A stretch of DNA of 8,936 nt, from positions 1-8,936 of the forward strand of contig JAHFTP010000040.1 in NCBI GenBank assembly GCA_023265495.1, read 5' to 3'. Shown piece by piece: positions 1-7,075 of the stretch. How positions within the stretch are numbered: position 1 is the stretch's first letter; every line of letters starts with the position of its first letter. A model generated the notes under the pieces. It made no database searches and was not told the origin of the DNA. It worked only from the letters and a program-made list of their open reading frames with translations. This DNA comes from Chlamydiota bacterium (lineage in GTDB: Bacteria > Chlamydiota > Chlamydiia > Chlamydiales > Rhabdochlamydiaceae). The position numbers and the translations under genes are program-made.

Positions 1-2780
1 GAATCAAAACCCCTAAAAGCCTAAGTGCATGCTCCGTAGAAGGCGCTATGCATGCTGCAGAACAAATAGGGTATCCCGTTATGATGAGATCAGGATTCTC
101 TCTTGGCGGGCTGGGGTCTGGCAAGGTAGAAACACCGCAAGAGCTTGCTGTCAAAGCGAAAGAAGCATTAAGCGGCTCTCCTCAAATCCTTATCGAAGAG
201 TATTTAGTTGGTTGGAAAGAGATCGAATATGAGATCGTTCGCGATGCATTCGATAATATTGTCACCATATGTAATATGGAAAACATGGATCCTATGGGTA
301 TTCATACGGGTGAGAGCATTGTCGTAGCTCCTTCTCAAACGCTCACCAATAGAGAATATCATTTTTTGCGATCCGTTGCCATACAGGCCGCAAGACATTT
401 TCAGATCGTTGGAGAATGCAACATACAGTATGCTCTGAACCCACAAAATGGGGATTATCGCGTTATTGAAATGAACGCCAGGCTATCTCGTTCTTCCGCG
501 CTAGCCTCCAAGGCAACGGGATATCCTCTAGCATTCGTTGCTGCCAAGCTGGCTCTAGGCTATAGGCTCTCTGACATAAAAAACTCTGTGACGCAAAAGA
601 CATGTGCTTTTTTTGAACCGGCCCTTGATTACGTTGTGGTAAAGATCCCTCGCTGGGATATCCATAAACTCCGCTCGGCAGGAAGAAAAATAGGGACGGA
701 AATGAAGAGCGTAGGGGAAGTGATGGCGATAGGAAGGACTTTCCCTGAAGCCCTTCAAAAGGCCGTGTGTATGCTGAGCATTGGAGCCAGCTGTCTAGTC
801 GACTATCCTTACAGGGTGGATGACCCTAAAAAAGAAATACAGGTAGCAACAGACAGAAGGCTATTTGCTCTTTATCAATTTTTTAGGGAGGGAGGGACTG
901 TTGTAGAGGCGCAGCAAATGTCTTATATCGACCCCTGGTTTTTGCATCACCTCCAAGAGATCAGCCAAGTAGAGAAGCAGATCCAAAAGGATCCAATGAC
1001 TACTCCATTACTTAAGGCAGCGAAACAAATAGGCTTTTCCGATAAGGCATTAGCGAAACTGACAAACAGCGATCCTTTCAAAGTCCGAAAAGATAGGATC
1101 GAAAGAGGTGTTGTCCCATTCGTCAAACAAATAGACACTCTGGCAGGGGAGTTTGACGCTACGACAAACTATCTCTACTTAACATACCATGGCGTCTGCC
1201 ATGATGTACGCCGGTCGGACAGCTCCCCTGTGATCGTTCTCGGCTCCGGTCCGTATTGTATTGGCTCTTCTGTGGAATTTGACTGGTGTGCGGTGAATAT
1301 GTCTCGGACGCTGCGCAAGCTAAAAGTGCCGACGATCATCATCAACTCTAATCCGGAAACCGTTTCTACCGATTATGATGAGTCGGACCGTCTCTATTTT
1401 GAAGCGCTATCGCAAGAGCGGGTGATGGATATAGCAGATTTTGAATCGCCAAAAGGAATTGTTCTCTCCGTCGGTGGACAGGTGGCCAACAATTTAGCGG
1501 TGCCTCTGCACGAGGGGGGATATCCTCTTTTGGGAACAAGCGCTGCCTCGATAGACAGGGCAGAGAACAGAGAGAAATTTTCCTCTCTCCTCCACAACTT
1601 AGGTGTTGACCAGCCCAAGTGGCAGAGTGTCACCAGCCTGGAAAAAGCAAAAAAATTTGCACGTGCCGTGGGCTATCCTCTCTTGATCCGACCCTCTTAC
1701 GTGCTTTCCGGCTCTGCTATGAATGTCGTTTCTTCGGAACAAGAGCTGGCCAGATATTTAAAAGAGGCTTCCATTGTAAGTCCCGACCATCCCGTTGTGA
1801 TCTCCCAGTTTATTGTCGATGCTAAGGAGTTGGAAGTAGATGGAGTGGCAAAAGAGGGACAGATTGTCATAGAAGCTCTTACTGAGCACATCGAGAACGC
1901 TGGCGTGCATTCAGGCGATGCCACTATCGTATTGCCGCCGCAGAGGCTATACTTAGAGACAATCCGAAGAACGAAGAAAATTACGAGAGAAATTGTCAAA
2001 GCCCTATGTATTACAGGTCCTTTTAATATCCAATTCATCGCAAAGAATAATAGCATACAAGTGATAGAGTGCAATGCGAGGGCATCTCGTTCTTTTCCCT
2101 TTGTTTCTAAGGTCACTCATCACAACTTCATAGAGATTGCAACACAAGTTCTTATGGGGAAATATGAAGGTGGCTTCTTTGAAACACTCGAATTGGACTA
2201 TGTGGGAGTAAAGACTCCCCAGTTTTCTTACCAAAGGCTCAAAGGGGCAGACCCTGTAGCTCATGTGGAAATGGCATCTACCGGTGAAGTAGCCTGTTTG
2301 GGCAATGACTTATTAGAGGCTTTCTTTACCTCTTGGCTAGCAACAGAACAGTCGATACCCGGCAAAAGAATTCTTGTCAGCATCGGCGGAGATAAAAAAG
2401 GGAAATTTTTGGAGGTTTTGAGACAGTTAGAAGAAAAGGGGTGGGAACTTTACTCTACGGAAGGGACACATGATTTCCTCTCGAGGAATGGTGTAGCTTC
2501 GATTTGTGTATATAAGCCGAGTGAACGGATGGAACCGAATGTTGCGACGTTGATTTCCCAAAGAAACATAGATGTCATTGTCAATATTCCTCGCAGTCTT
2601 GGAACCAACACCCAAACGGATGGTTTTATGCTTCGCAGGCTCTGCATCGACCATCATATTCCGCTTATCACAAATTTACAAATATCCCAGATCTTCTTGC
2701 AGTGTCTCTCCGAGAGATTCCCCGATCAGGTTCTCGTAAAGTCTTGGCAGGAGCATGTACAAACCAAGGGAAAACAATGA
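1..2780 (+). CDS. carB: Carbamoyl phosphate synthase large subunit, 5' partial, eukaryote-like (CAD/CPS1 type)
   Basis: CarB uses two ATP, bicarbonate and ammonia (channelled from the CarA glutaminase) to make carbamoyl phosphate, the first pyrimidine (and arginine) precursor, in the cytoplasm. The reading frame is open from base 3, with 925 codons before TGA at 2778; by comparison with the usual ~1,070 residues, about 140 N-terminal residues lie outside the window. Visible parts, in order: the rest of the first ATP-grasp domain, with metal ligands in EMNARLSRSSALASKATGYP (nt 468 on); the oligomerisation domain; the second ATP-grasp domain starting near VLGSGPYCIGSSVEFDWCAV (nt 1236 on), with its Glu and Asn ligands at nt 2067 and 2073; and a C-terminal MGS-like allosteric domain (nt ~2355-2777). 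Motifs such as GWKEIEYE, GECNIQ, TNYLYLTY and EMASTGEVAC match animal CAD/CPS1 rather than E. coli CarB (which has GGGPNRIGQGIEFDYC). It overlaps pyrB by 4 nt. Identity is certain; the eukaryotic affinity is judged from remembered family motifs. Confidence 0.98.
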   Translation, partial: IKTPKSLSACSVEGAMHAAEQIGYPVMMRSGFSLGGLGSGKVETPQELAVKAKEALSGSPQILIEEYLVGWKEIEYEIVRDAFDNIVTICNMENMDPMGIHTGESIVVAPSQTLTNREYHFLRSVAIQAARHFQIVGECNIQYALNPQNGDYRVIEMNARLSRSSALASKATGYPLAFVAAKLALGYRLSDIKNSVTQKTCAFFEPALDYVVVKIPRWDIHKLRSAGRKIGTEMKSVGEVMAIGRTFPEALQKAVCMLSIGASCLVDYPYRVDDPKKEIQVATDRRLFALYQFFREGGTVVEAQQMSYIDPWFLHHLQEISQVEKQIQKDPMTTPLLKAAKQIGFSDKALAKLTNSDPFKVRKDRIERGVVPFVKQIDTLAGEFDATTNYLYLTYHGVCHDVRRSDSSPVIVLGSGPYCIGSSVEFDWCAVNMSRTLRKLKVPTIIINSNPETVSTDYDESDRLYFEALSQERVMDIADFESPKGIVLSVGGQVANNLAVPLHEGGYPLLGTSAASIDRAENREKFSSLLHNLGVDQPKWQSVTSLEKAKKFARAVGYPLLIRPSYVLSGSAMNVVSSEQELARYLKEASIVSPDHPVVISQFIVDAKELEVDGVAKEGQIVIEALTEHIENAGVHSGDATIVLPPQRLYLETIRRTKKITREIVKALCITGPFNIQFIAKNNSIQVIECNARASRSFPFVSKVTHHNFIEIATQVLMGKYEGGFFETLELDYVGVKTPQFSYQRLKGADPVAHVEMASTGEVACLGNDLLEAFFTSWLATEQSIPGKRILVSIGGDKKGKFLEVLRQLEEKGWELYSTEGTHDFLSRNGVASICVYKPSERMEPNVATLISQRNIDVIVNIPRSLGTNTQTDGFMLRRLCIDHHIPLITNLQISQIFLQCLSERFPDQVLVKSWQEHVQTKGKQ
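2766..2771 (+). promoter_or_regulatory. Ribosome binding site of pyrB
   Basis: AAGGGA lies 5 nt upstream of the ATG at 2777, inside the end of carB. It supports the ATGA overlap start over a GTG at 2702 that would add 25 residues with no counterpart in the family. Confidence 0.7.
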
Positions 2781-3697
2781 CCCGTTACTTAAAAAATCCT
2801 CATATTGTTTCCATAGAAGAGATCAGCAAAGAGGAGATCCTTTACATCACAGAACTTGCAAGAAAGATGAAAAATACCCCTTCTACTCATCTGTTGGAAG
2901 GCTGTATTTTAGCTAGCTGTTTCTTTGAGCCATCGACGCGCACGAGGCTCTCCTTTGAAGCTGCCATGCATAAGCTCGGCGGCAGGGTAATCGGTTTTTC
3001 TGATGGAGCAACGACTTCCGCGCAGAAAGGAGAAACTCTGCATGATACCATGAAAGTCATCGGAAGCTATGCAGATGTCATTGTGATTAGACATCCGCTC
3101 GAGGGCGCCGCCAGGTTGGCCGCAGAATCTGCCGGCATTCCTGTGATTAATGCAGGAGATGGCGCCAATCAACATCCTACGCAAACGCTGGTCGATCTCT
3201 TCACTATTTTAGAGTTCCAAAAAGAGTTGGACGGCCTTAAAATAGCGCTTGCAGGCGATCTTAAACATGCCAGGACGATCCATTCGCTTGCTATGGCTTG
3301 CAGCCATTTTGGTATCCGCCTGTATTTCATTTCTCCGCCGCATCTCGCTATGCCGGATGCTATCTGCAGCGAGCTGCGTAAAAGAGGAGTGAAATTCTCC
3401 TTTCATAGCACGATAGGTGAGGTGATAGATAAAATTGATGTCTTGTATATGACGCGCCTACAAAAGGAGAGGCTAGGCTATTTTGACCTTGGACAGACGA
3501 ATGCCTACGAGTCGTTGTCGGAAGAGCTTTTACAAAAGGCGAAACCCACACTCAAAGTCCTGCAGCCCCTGCCTCGCCTGCAAGAGATCCCTCCATCTAT
3601 TGATAAGACCCCTTATGCGCACTATTTTACACAGGCTGCAAATGGAGTCTGCGTCAGGCAGGCTCTGCTAGCTTTATTACTAAAAAAACTACCTTGA
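2777..3697 (+). CDS. pyrB: Aspartate carbamoyltransferase catalytic chain
   Basis: Condenses carbamoyl phosphate with L-aspartate to N-carbamoyl-L-aspartate, the committed pyrimidine step. With the ATG that overlaps the carB stop (ATGA) the protein has 306 residues, close to the 311 of E. coli PyrB, and it aligns from the first residues. The carbamoyl phosphate loop STRTR is at 53-57, the loop lysine in QKGET at 84, R105 in IRHPLEGAARLA, H133 and Q136 in NQHPTQTL, R166 in GDLKHART, and R227/Q229 in YMTRLQKER. It is followed directly by pyrI, so it should form the class B dodecamer of catalytic trimers and regulatory dimers. One oddity: the usual HPLPR motif reads QPLPR (263-267), replacing a histidine (H265 in E. 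coli) that contacts the carbamoyl group. All other active-site residues I could check are intact, so the enzyme is probably functional. Confidence 0.98.
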   Translation: MTRYLKNPHIVSIEEISKEEILYITELARKMKNTPSTHLLEGCILASCFFEPSTRTRLSFEAAMHKLGGRVIGFSDGATTSAQKGETLHDTMKVIGSYADVIVIRHPLEGAARLAAESAGIPVINAGDGANQHPTQTLVDLFTILEFQKELDGLKIALAGDLKHARTIHSLAMACSHFGIRLYFISPPHLAMPDAICSELRKRGVKFSFHSTIGEVIDKIDVLYMTRLQKERLGYFDLGQTNAYESLSEELLQKAKPTLKVLQPLPRLQEIPPSIDKTPYAHYFTQAANGVCVRQALLALLLKKLP

Positions 3698-3699
3698 GG
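3695..3699 (+). promoter_or_regulatory. Ribosome binding site of pyrI
   Basis: TGAGG, which contains the pyrB stop codon itself, sits 6 nt before the pyrI ATG at 3706. A ribosome finishing pyrB covers this site, so the two ATCase chains are probably made in a coupled way. Confidence 0.6.
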
Positions 3700-3705
3700 T
3701 AGGGA

Positions 3706-4167
3706 ATGAAAAAAACACTCACCGTAGCGGCCATCCAAAATGGCACTGTCATCGACCATATCCCTTCAGGACAAGCTCTGCGCATCATTGCACTTTTGCA
3801 GCTCTCGCATCATCCGCATGCCGTGTATGTCGGCCTCCATCTGCGCAGCACATCCATGGGGGTCAAAGATCTGATTAAAATCGAAAATCTGTCTTTAAGT
3901 GAAAGGGAGGCGCAGGACATTGCTGTTTTTGCCCCACAGGCGACGATTAGCATTATTTCGAGTTATCAAGTGCAAAATAAGATGAAAGCTACCCTCCCTG
4001 ACATAGTAAGAAGGGTTCTTATTTGCCCTAACGCTATGTGTACTACGCGAGTGGAACCTGTGGACACCTTTTTCTATGTAAAAGAGTGCAGGGACAAAAT
4101 CCATTTGCAATGTAAGTATTGTGAAAAAATGTATGAACGAGATCAGGTAAGAGATTTTTGTCTATGA
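3706..4167 (+). CDS. pyrI: Aspartate carbamoyltransferase regulatory chain
   Basis: Regulatory subunit of class B ATCase: it binds nucleotide effectors (CTP/UTP inhibition and ATP activation in E. coli) and links catalytic trimers through a zinc domain. The protein has 153 residues, the same as E. coli PyrI. The N-terminal allosteric domain has GTVIDHIP at 13-20 and DLIKIEN at 55-61, with lysines at 54 and 58 that match the nucleotide-contact lysines of E. coli, then FAPQAT at 75-80. The zinc domain has four cysteines in CPNAMC (C107, C112) and CKYC (C136, C139). It lies 8 nt after pyrB and overlaps pyrC by 4 nt (ATGA). Eukaryotes have no PyrI, so this gene marks the ATCase as the bacterial/archaeal regulated type, in contrast to the eukaryote-like CarB, PyrE and PyrF of the same operon. 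Confidence 0.98.
   Translation: MKKTLTVAAIQNGTVIDHIPSGQALRIIALLQLSHHPHAVYVGLHLRSTSMGVKDLIKIENLSLSEREAQDIAVFAPQATISIISSYQVQNKMKATLPDIVRRVLICPNAMCTTRVEPVDTFFYVKECRDKIHLQCKYCEKMYERDQVRDFCL
4149..4154 (+). promoter_or_regulatory. Ribosome binding site of pyrC
   Basis: AAGAGA lies 9 nt before the ATG at 4164 but only 3 nt before an alternative TTG at 4158. The spacing and the better codon favour the ATG, which overlaps the pyrI stop as ATGA. The site is weak, so coupling to pyrI translation is likely. Confidence 0.45.
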
Positions 4168-5381
4168 TTACCTTGCGCAATGTTTGTGACTTGGAAGGAA
4201 AAAAAGGCACACACACCCTATTTTCTAAGGAGCACATTGACATCGATGCGACGGGCCTTACCGTCATGCCGGCGCTTATCGATGCCCATGTACATTTCAG
4301 AACGCCGGGGATGGAGCACAAAGAAAACTGGATATCAGCAGCTAGAGCTGCTCTGTATGGGGGAATTACTACCGTGTTTGACATGCCAAACACCATCCCT
4401 CCGACCATTTCTATAGAGAGAATAGTAGAGAAGAAAGCATTGATCGATAAACAGATTCAAGAATCGGGGGTTCCGCTGCGCTACTATTTATATTTAGGAG
4501 CAGATAAAGCCCATCTAGATGAAATCAAAAAAGCAAAAGATCACGTCATAGGGATTAAAGTCTTCATGGGCTCTTCTACTGGAGGGCTTGTCATGGACGA
4601 TGCAGTAAGCTTGCGCAAGGTTTTTTCTCTAGCAGCAGATTATGATCTTATCGTCTCCGTCCATGCAGAAGATGAAAAACTCATAGAGAAAAGAAAAAAA
4701 CAGTATGCCCGCGAGCGAAATCCCAGGGTGCATTCCCTGATTCGAAGTAGAGAGGGAGCCTGCATGGCAACGAAACAAGCGATAGACCTCGCCAGAACCT
4801 ATAAAACAAGGCTTTTCCTCTTACATATAGGGACGAAAGAGGAGCTGCAACTGATCCTGCAAGCAAAAGAGGAAGGGTTGTCTGTATATGCAGAAACAAC
4901 GCCGCACCACCTCTTCCTCACAGAAGATGCCTACGATATTTGGGGAACAAAAGTGCAGATGAACCCTCCGCTAAGACAAAAGGAAGATTGCGAGGCTCTA
5001 TGGCAAGCAATAGGAGACGGGATCATTGATTCCATTGGGTCGGACCATGCTCCCCATACACAAGAGGAAAAAGATCAGCCTTACGGCAAAGCACCGTCGG
5101 GCATTCCAGGAGTGGAGACTACACTTCCCCTGCTTTTACACGCGCACCATGAGGGAAGGATTTCTCTGCAGAAAGTCGTTTGCTTAATGAAGGAGAATCT
5201 CGAGAAGATATTTCGTCTTCCCCCTTCAGACGATGTACTTCTTGTAGATCTAAATAAGAAACGGCAAGTAGAAAAACATAAACTGCACACAAAATGTGGG
5301 TGGTCCCCTTATGAGGGACAAATATTACAAGGAGTCCTAAGCTATGTTATCGCCCAAGGAAAGATCTATGATATCCGATAA
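4164..5381 (+). CDS. pyrC: Dihydroorotase, type I
   Basis: Zinc amidohydrolase that cyclises N-carbamoyl-aspartate to dihydroorotate. From the ATG that overlaps the pyrI stop it has 405 residues, near the usual ~420-430 of type I enzymes and well above the ~350 of E. coli-type PyrC. The amidohydrolase metal set is complete: DAHVHF with H42 and H44, the bridging lysine K132 in GIKVFMGSSTG (probably carboxylated), H167 in SVHAED, H221 in FLLHIG, and D294 in GSDHAPH. DMPNT (73-77) and NPPLR (267-271) are substrate-side motifs, and GIPGVETTLPLLL (313-325) is a familiar type I signature. Having a lysine as bridge places it with CAD-like dihydroorotases rather than with the Aquifex type, which has aspartate there. 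It overlaps pyrD by 14 nt. Confidence 0.97.
   Translation: MITLRNVCDLEGKKGTHTLFSKEHIDIDATGLTVMPALIDAHVHFRTPGMEHKENWISAARAALYGGITTVFDMPNTIPPTISIERIVEKKALIDKQIQESGVPLRYYLYLGADKAHLDEIKKAKDHVIGIKVFMGSSTGGLVMDDAVSLRKVFSLAADYDLIVSVHAEDEKLIEKRKKQYARERNPRVHSLIRSREGACMATKQAIDLARTYKTRLFLLHIGTKEELQLILQAKEEGLSVYAETTPHHLFLTEDAYDIWGTKVQMNPPLRQKEDCEALWQAIGDGIIDSIGSDHAPHTQEEKDQPYGKAPSGIPGVETTLPLLLHAHHEGRISLQKVVCLMKENLEKIFRLPPSDDVLLVDLNKKRQVEKHKLHTKCGWSPYEGQILQGVLSYVIAQGKIYDIR
5356..5360 (+). promoter_or_regulatory. Ribosome binding site of pyrD
   Basis: AAGGA lies 7 nt before the ATG at 5368, inside the end of pyrC. It decides this start over the upstream in-frame ATG at 5344, which has no comparable site and would lie before this one. 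Confidence 0.75.
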
Positions 5382-6480
5382 TCTCCTAGAATGGTTCCCT
5401 CGAAATCCTCCTATTTATGATATCCATAAGACCTATGTAGAAAATGCGCAGCAAGGTCCTTTTTTTGTAGGAAAGATCCCGCAGAGGAATCGAGTGGATA
5501 CAGGCAAAGATTTTTTGGGATACCCTATTGCTTCAGCTGTTGGAGTGCCGGCAGGTCCTCTACTCAATGCTAGGTGGGTGAAACTGGCTGCAGAGCTGGG
5601 CTATGATGTGCTCACCTACAAGACGATCCGAAGTGAGGCATACCCTGCACATCCACTGCCCAATATGGTCTACGTCAACACGTGTGGTATGCTCTCTGCC
5701 GGGGCGTCTTCTTCCCCTGTAACTTTGGTAGATGCCCCCTCTTCTTATATAGAGGATCTCGCTGTTACGAATTCCTTTGGCATGCCCTCGATGAGTCCTT
5801 CCTTTTTGCAAGAAGATATTCCAAAGGCTAAAAGCTATCTGCGTAAAGGACAAGTGCTTGTTGTATCCATTGTAGGGACGGAAAGACAAGATCTTAGCTT
5901 TACAGAGGATTTTGTGAGAGCAGCACTCTTAGCAAAAGAGTGTGGAGCCCCTATCATCGAGGCGAATTTCTCTTGTCCTAATGTAGATAAAAAGGCGGGA
6001 TGTCTGTACATGTCTCCGGAGGTGGTATTAGAGATGGGGTCGCGCCTTGTCAAAGCCATAGCTCCCATTCCTCTTATCATTAAGGTGGGGTTGTTTTCTA
6101 GTAAGGCTGGGCTGCGCGATGTGATGATCTCGGCAGCAAAAGCGGGGATCCGAGGGGTTAGTGGGATCAATACGATTAGTCGTAGCGTGGTCAATGACCA
6201 AGGTGTCCCCGCACTGGGAGCCACTCGCCTTTCAAGCGGCATTTGTGGGGGTCCTATTCGCAAGGAGGCTCTTGCATTCATGCAAGATGCGGCCGAGATC
6301 AACGTAGAAGAAAAATTGGGGCTTACCTTGATTGGGGTGGGAGGGATTACTCTACCTGAGCATTTTTCTGCCTTCTTTCAAGCAGGTGCAGATGTAGCCA
6401 TGACAGCAACGGGGATGATGTGGGATCCTTTTCTCGCTCTTCGTTTCCATAACAACATAAGGAAGGTAGCATGCACATAA
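5368..6480 (+). CDS. pyrD: Dihydroorotate dehydrogenase, class 1-like, long divergent form
   Basis: FMN flavoprotein with a TIM-barrel fold that oxidises dihydroorotate to orotate. From the ATG with a strong Shine-Dalgarno site it has 370 residues, against 311 for Lactococcus lactis PyrDA. It has no N-terminal membrane helix of the class 2 type. Residues matching L. lactis PyrDA: K85 in TYKT (K43), N136 in NSFGMP (N67), the catalytic cysteine C203 with N200 and N205 in NFSCPNV (C130), K239 in IIKVG (K164), N268 in GINTIS (N193), and the phosphate-binding GVGGI at 323-327. The cysteine, instead of the serine of class 2, makes it class 1. About 40 extra residues precede the barrel core and about 27 are inserted between K85 and N136. 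No pyrK partner is adjacent, so the electron acceptor (fumarate as in class 1A, or something else) cannot be told from sequence. It overlaps pyrE by 10 nt. Confidence 0.92.
   Translation: MISDNLLEWFPRNPPIYDIHKTYVENAQQGPFFVGKIPQRNRVDTGKDFLGYPIASAVGVPAGPLLNARWVKLAAELGYDVLTYKTIRSEAYPAHPLPNMVYVNTCGMLSAGASSSPVTLVDAPSSYIEDLAVTNSFGMPSMSPSFLQEDIPKAKSYLRKGQVLVVSIVGTERQDLSFTEDFVRAALLAKECGAPIIEANFSCPNVDKKAGCLYMSPEVVLEMGSRLVKAIAPIPLIIKVGLFSSKAGLRDVMISAAKAGIRGVSGINTISRSVVNDQGVPALGATRLSSGICGGPIRKEALAFMQDAAEINVEEKLGLTLIGVGGITLPEHFSAFFQAGADVAMTATGMMWDPFLALRFHNNIRKVACT
6459..6466 (+). promoter_or_regulatory. Ribosome binding site of pyrE
   Basis: AAGGAAGG lies just upstream of the pyrE ATG at 6471, inside the last codons of pyrD; its AAGGA part is spaced 7 nt from the start codon. 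It is the strongest such site in the operon. Confidence 0.7.
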
Positions 6481-7073
6481 GCGATATAGTACAAGAACTC
6501 TATAACATTGGAGCGATACGTTTTGGTTTATTTACTCTTAAAAGTGGAATCATTTCCCCCTTTTATTGCGATATGAGGCTCATAGTCTCTCATCCTCGTC
6601 TTATAAAGATGATCAGCGCCGCATTTGTCCCGAAGCTCCAAGGCCTGTCGTTTGACTTTATCTGTGGGGTTCCTTATGGAGGTATTCCCTTGGCTACGTG
6701 TCTTTCCTTGGAAAAAGACATTCCCATGGTATTTCAAAGGAAAGAAAAAAAGGACTACGGCACAAAGAAAATGATTGAGGGCTCCTATGTAAAAGGGCAA
6801 AGGTGTCTTCTTGTCGAGGATGTGATCACCTCTGGTGCGAGCATTTTAGAAACTGTGGAGCTTTTCAAACAAGAAGGCCTGGAAGTGCAAGATGTCTTTA
6901 TCATAGTGGACCGTTGTCAAGGGGGGAGGGAGCGACTTGAGCAAAGCGGACTGCGAGTCCATGTTCTTCTTTCCATGATTGCCATTATAGACATTCTCTT
7001 AGCACAGAAAAAGATAGAACAAGAAATCAAGCAGCAAGTAGTAGAGTTTCTGCAAAAGCATCAAGTGGGATAA
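6471..7073 (+). CDS. pyrE: Orotate phosphoribosyltransferase, UMP-synthase (eukaryote)-like
   Basis: Transfers the phosphoribosyl group of PRPP to orotate, giving OMP. The 200-residue protein has the type I phosphoribosyltransferase fold, with the PRPP loop LLVEDVITSGASI at 113-125. The mobile catalytic loop reads RKEKKDYGTKK (90-100). KDYGTK is the form found in the N-terminal half of animal UMP synthase, whereas typical bacterial PyrE has KDHGEGG. Other UMPS-like blocks are FGLFTLKSGIISPFY (18-32), CGVPYGGIPLAT (65-76), LETVELFKQEGL (126-137) and VDRCQGG (146-152). It overlaps pyrD by 10 nt, and pyrF starts 2 nt after its stop, in the same domain order as the fused eukaryotic protein. Function is secure; the eukaryotic affinity comes from motif comparison only. 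Confidence 0.96.
   Translation: MHISDIVQELYNIGAIRFGLFTLKSGIISPFYCDMRLIVSHPRLIKMISAAFVPKLQGLSFDFICGVPYGGIPLATCLSLEKDIPMVFQRKEKKDYGTKKMIEGSYVKGQRCLLVEDVITSGASILETVELFKQEGLEVQDVFIIVDRCQGGRERLEQSGLRVHVLLSMIAIIDILLAQKKIEQEIKQQVVEFLQKHQVG
7065..7070 (+). promoter_or_regulatory. Ribosome binding site of pyrF
   Basis: GTGGGA lies 5 nt before the pyrF ATG and overlaps the last pyrE codons. It is a modest match, so re-initiation by ribosomes ending pyrE probably contributes. Confidence 0.4.
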
Positions 7074-7075
7074 TC

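Noticed and set aside
2702..2776. GTG start that would extend PyrB by 25 residues into carB
   Set aside because: The extra residues match nothing in the family, and the ATG at 2777 has a Shine-Dalgarno site and gives the standard length.
2700..2776. pyrBI-type UTP-sensitive attenuator before pyrB
   Set aside because: There is no leader, since carB coding sequence runs into pyrB with a 4-nt overlap, and no hairpin with a T run is seen.
4158..4163. TTG start for pyrC two codons before the ATG
   Set aside because: It is only 3 nt from the possible ribosome site and is the weaker codon; the ATGA overlap at 4164 parallels the carB-pyrB junction.
5344..5367. ATG start for pyrD eight codons upstream
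   Set aside because: No ribosome site precedes it, while AAGGA is ideally spaced for the ATG at 5368.
5367..5425. Direct repeat TATGATATCC at 5367-5376 and 5416-5425
   Set aside because: It lies in coding sequence at the pyrC/pyrD overlap and early pyrD, encodes different contexts, and has only two copies; probably chance.
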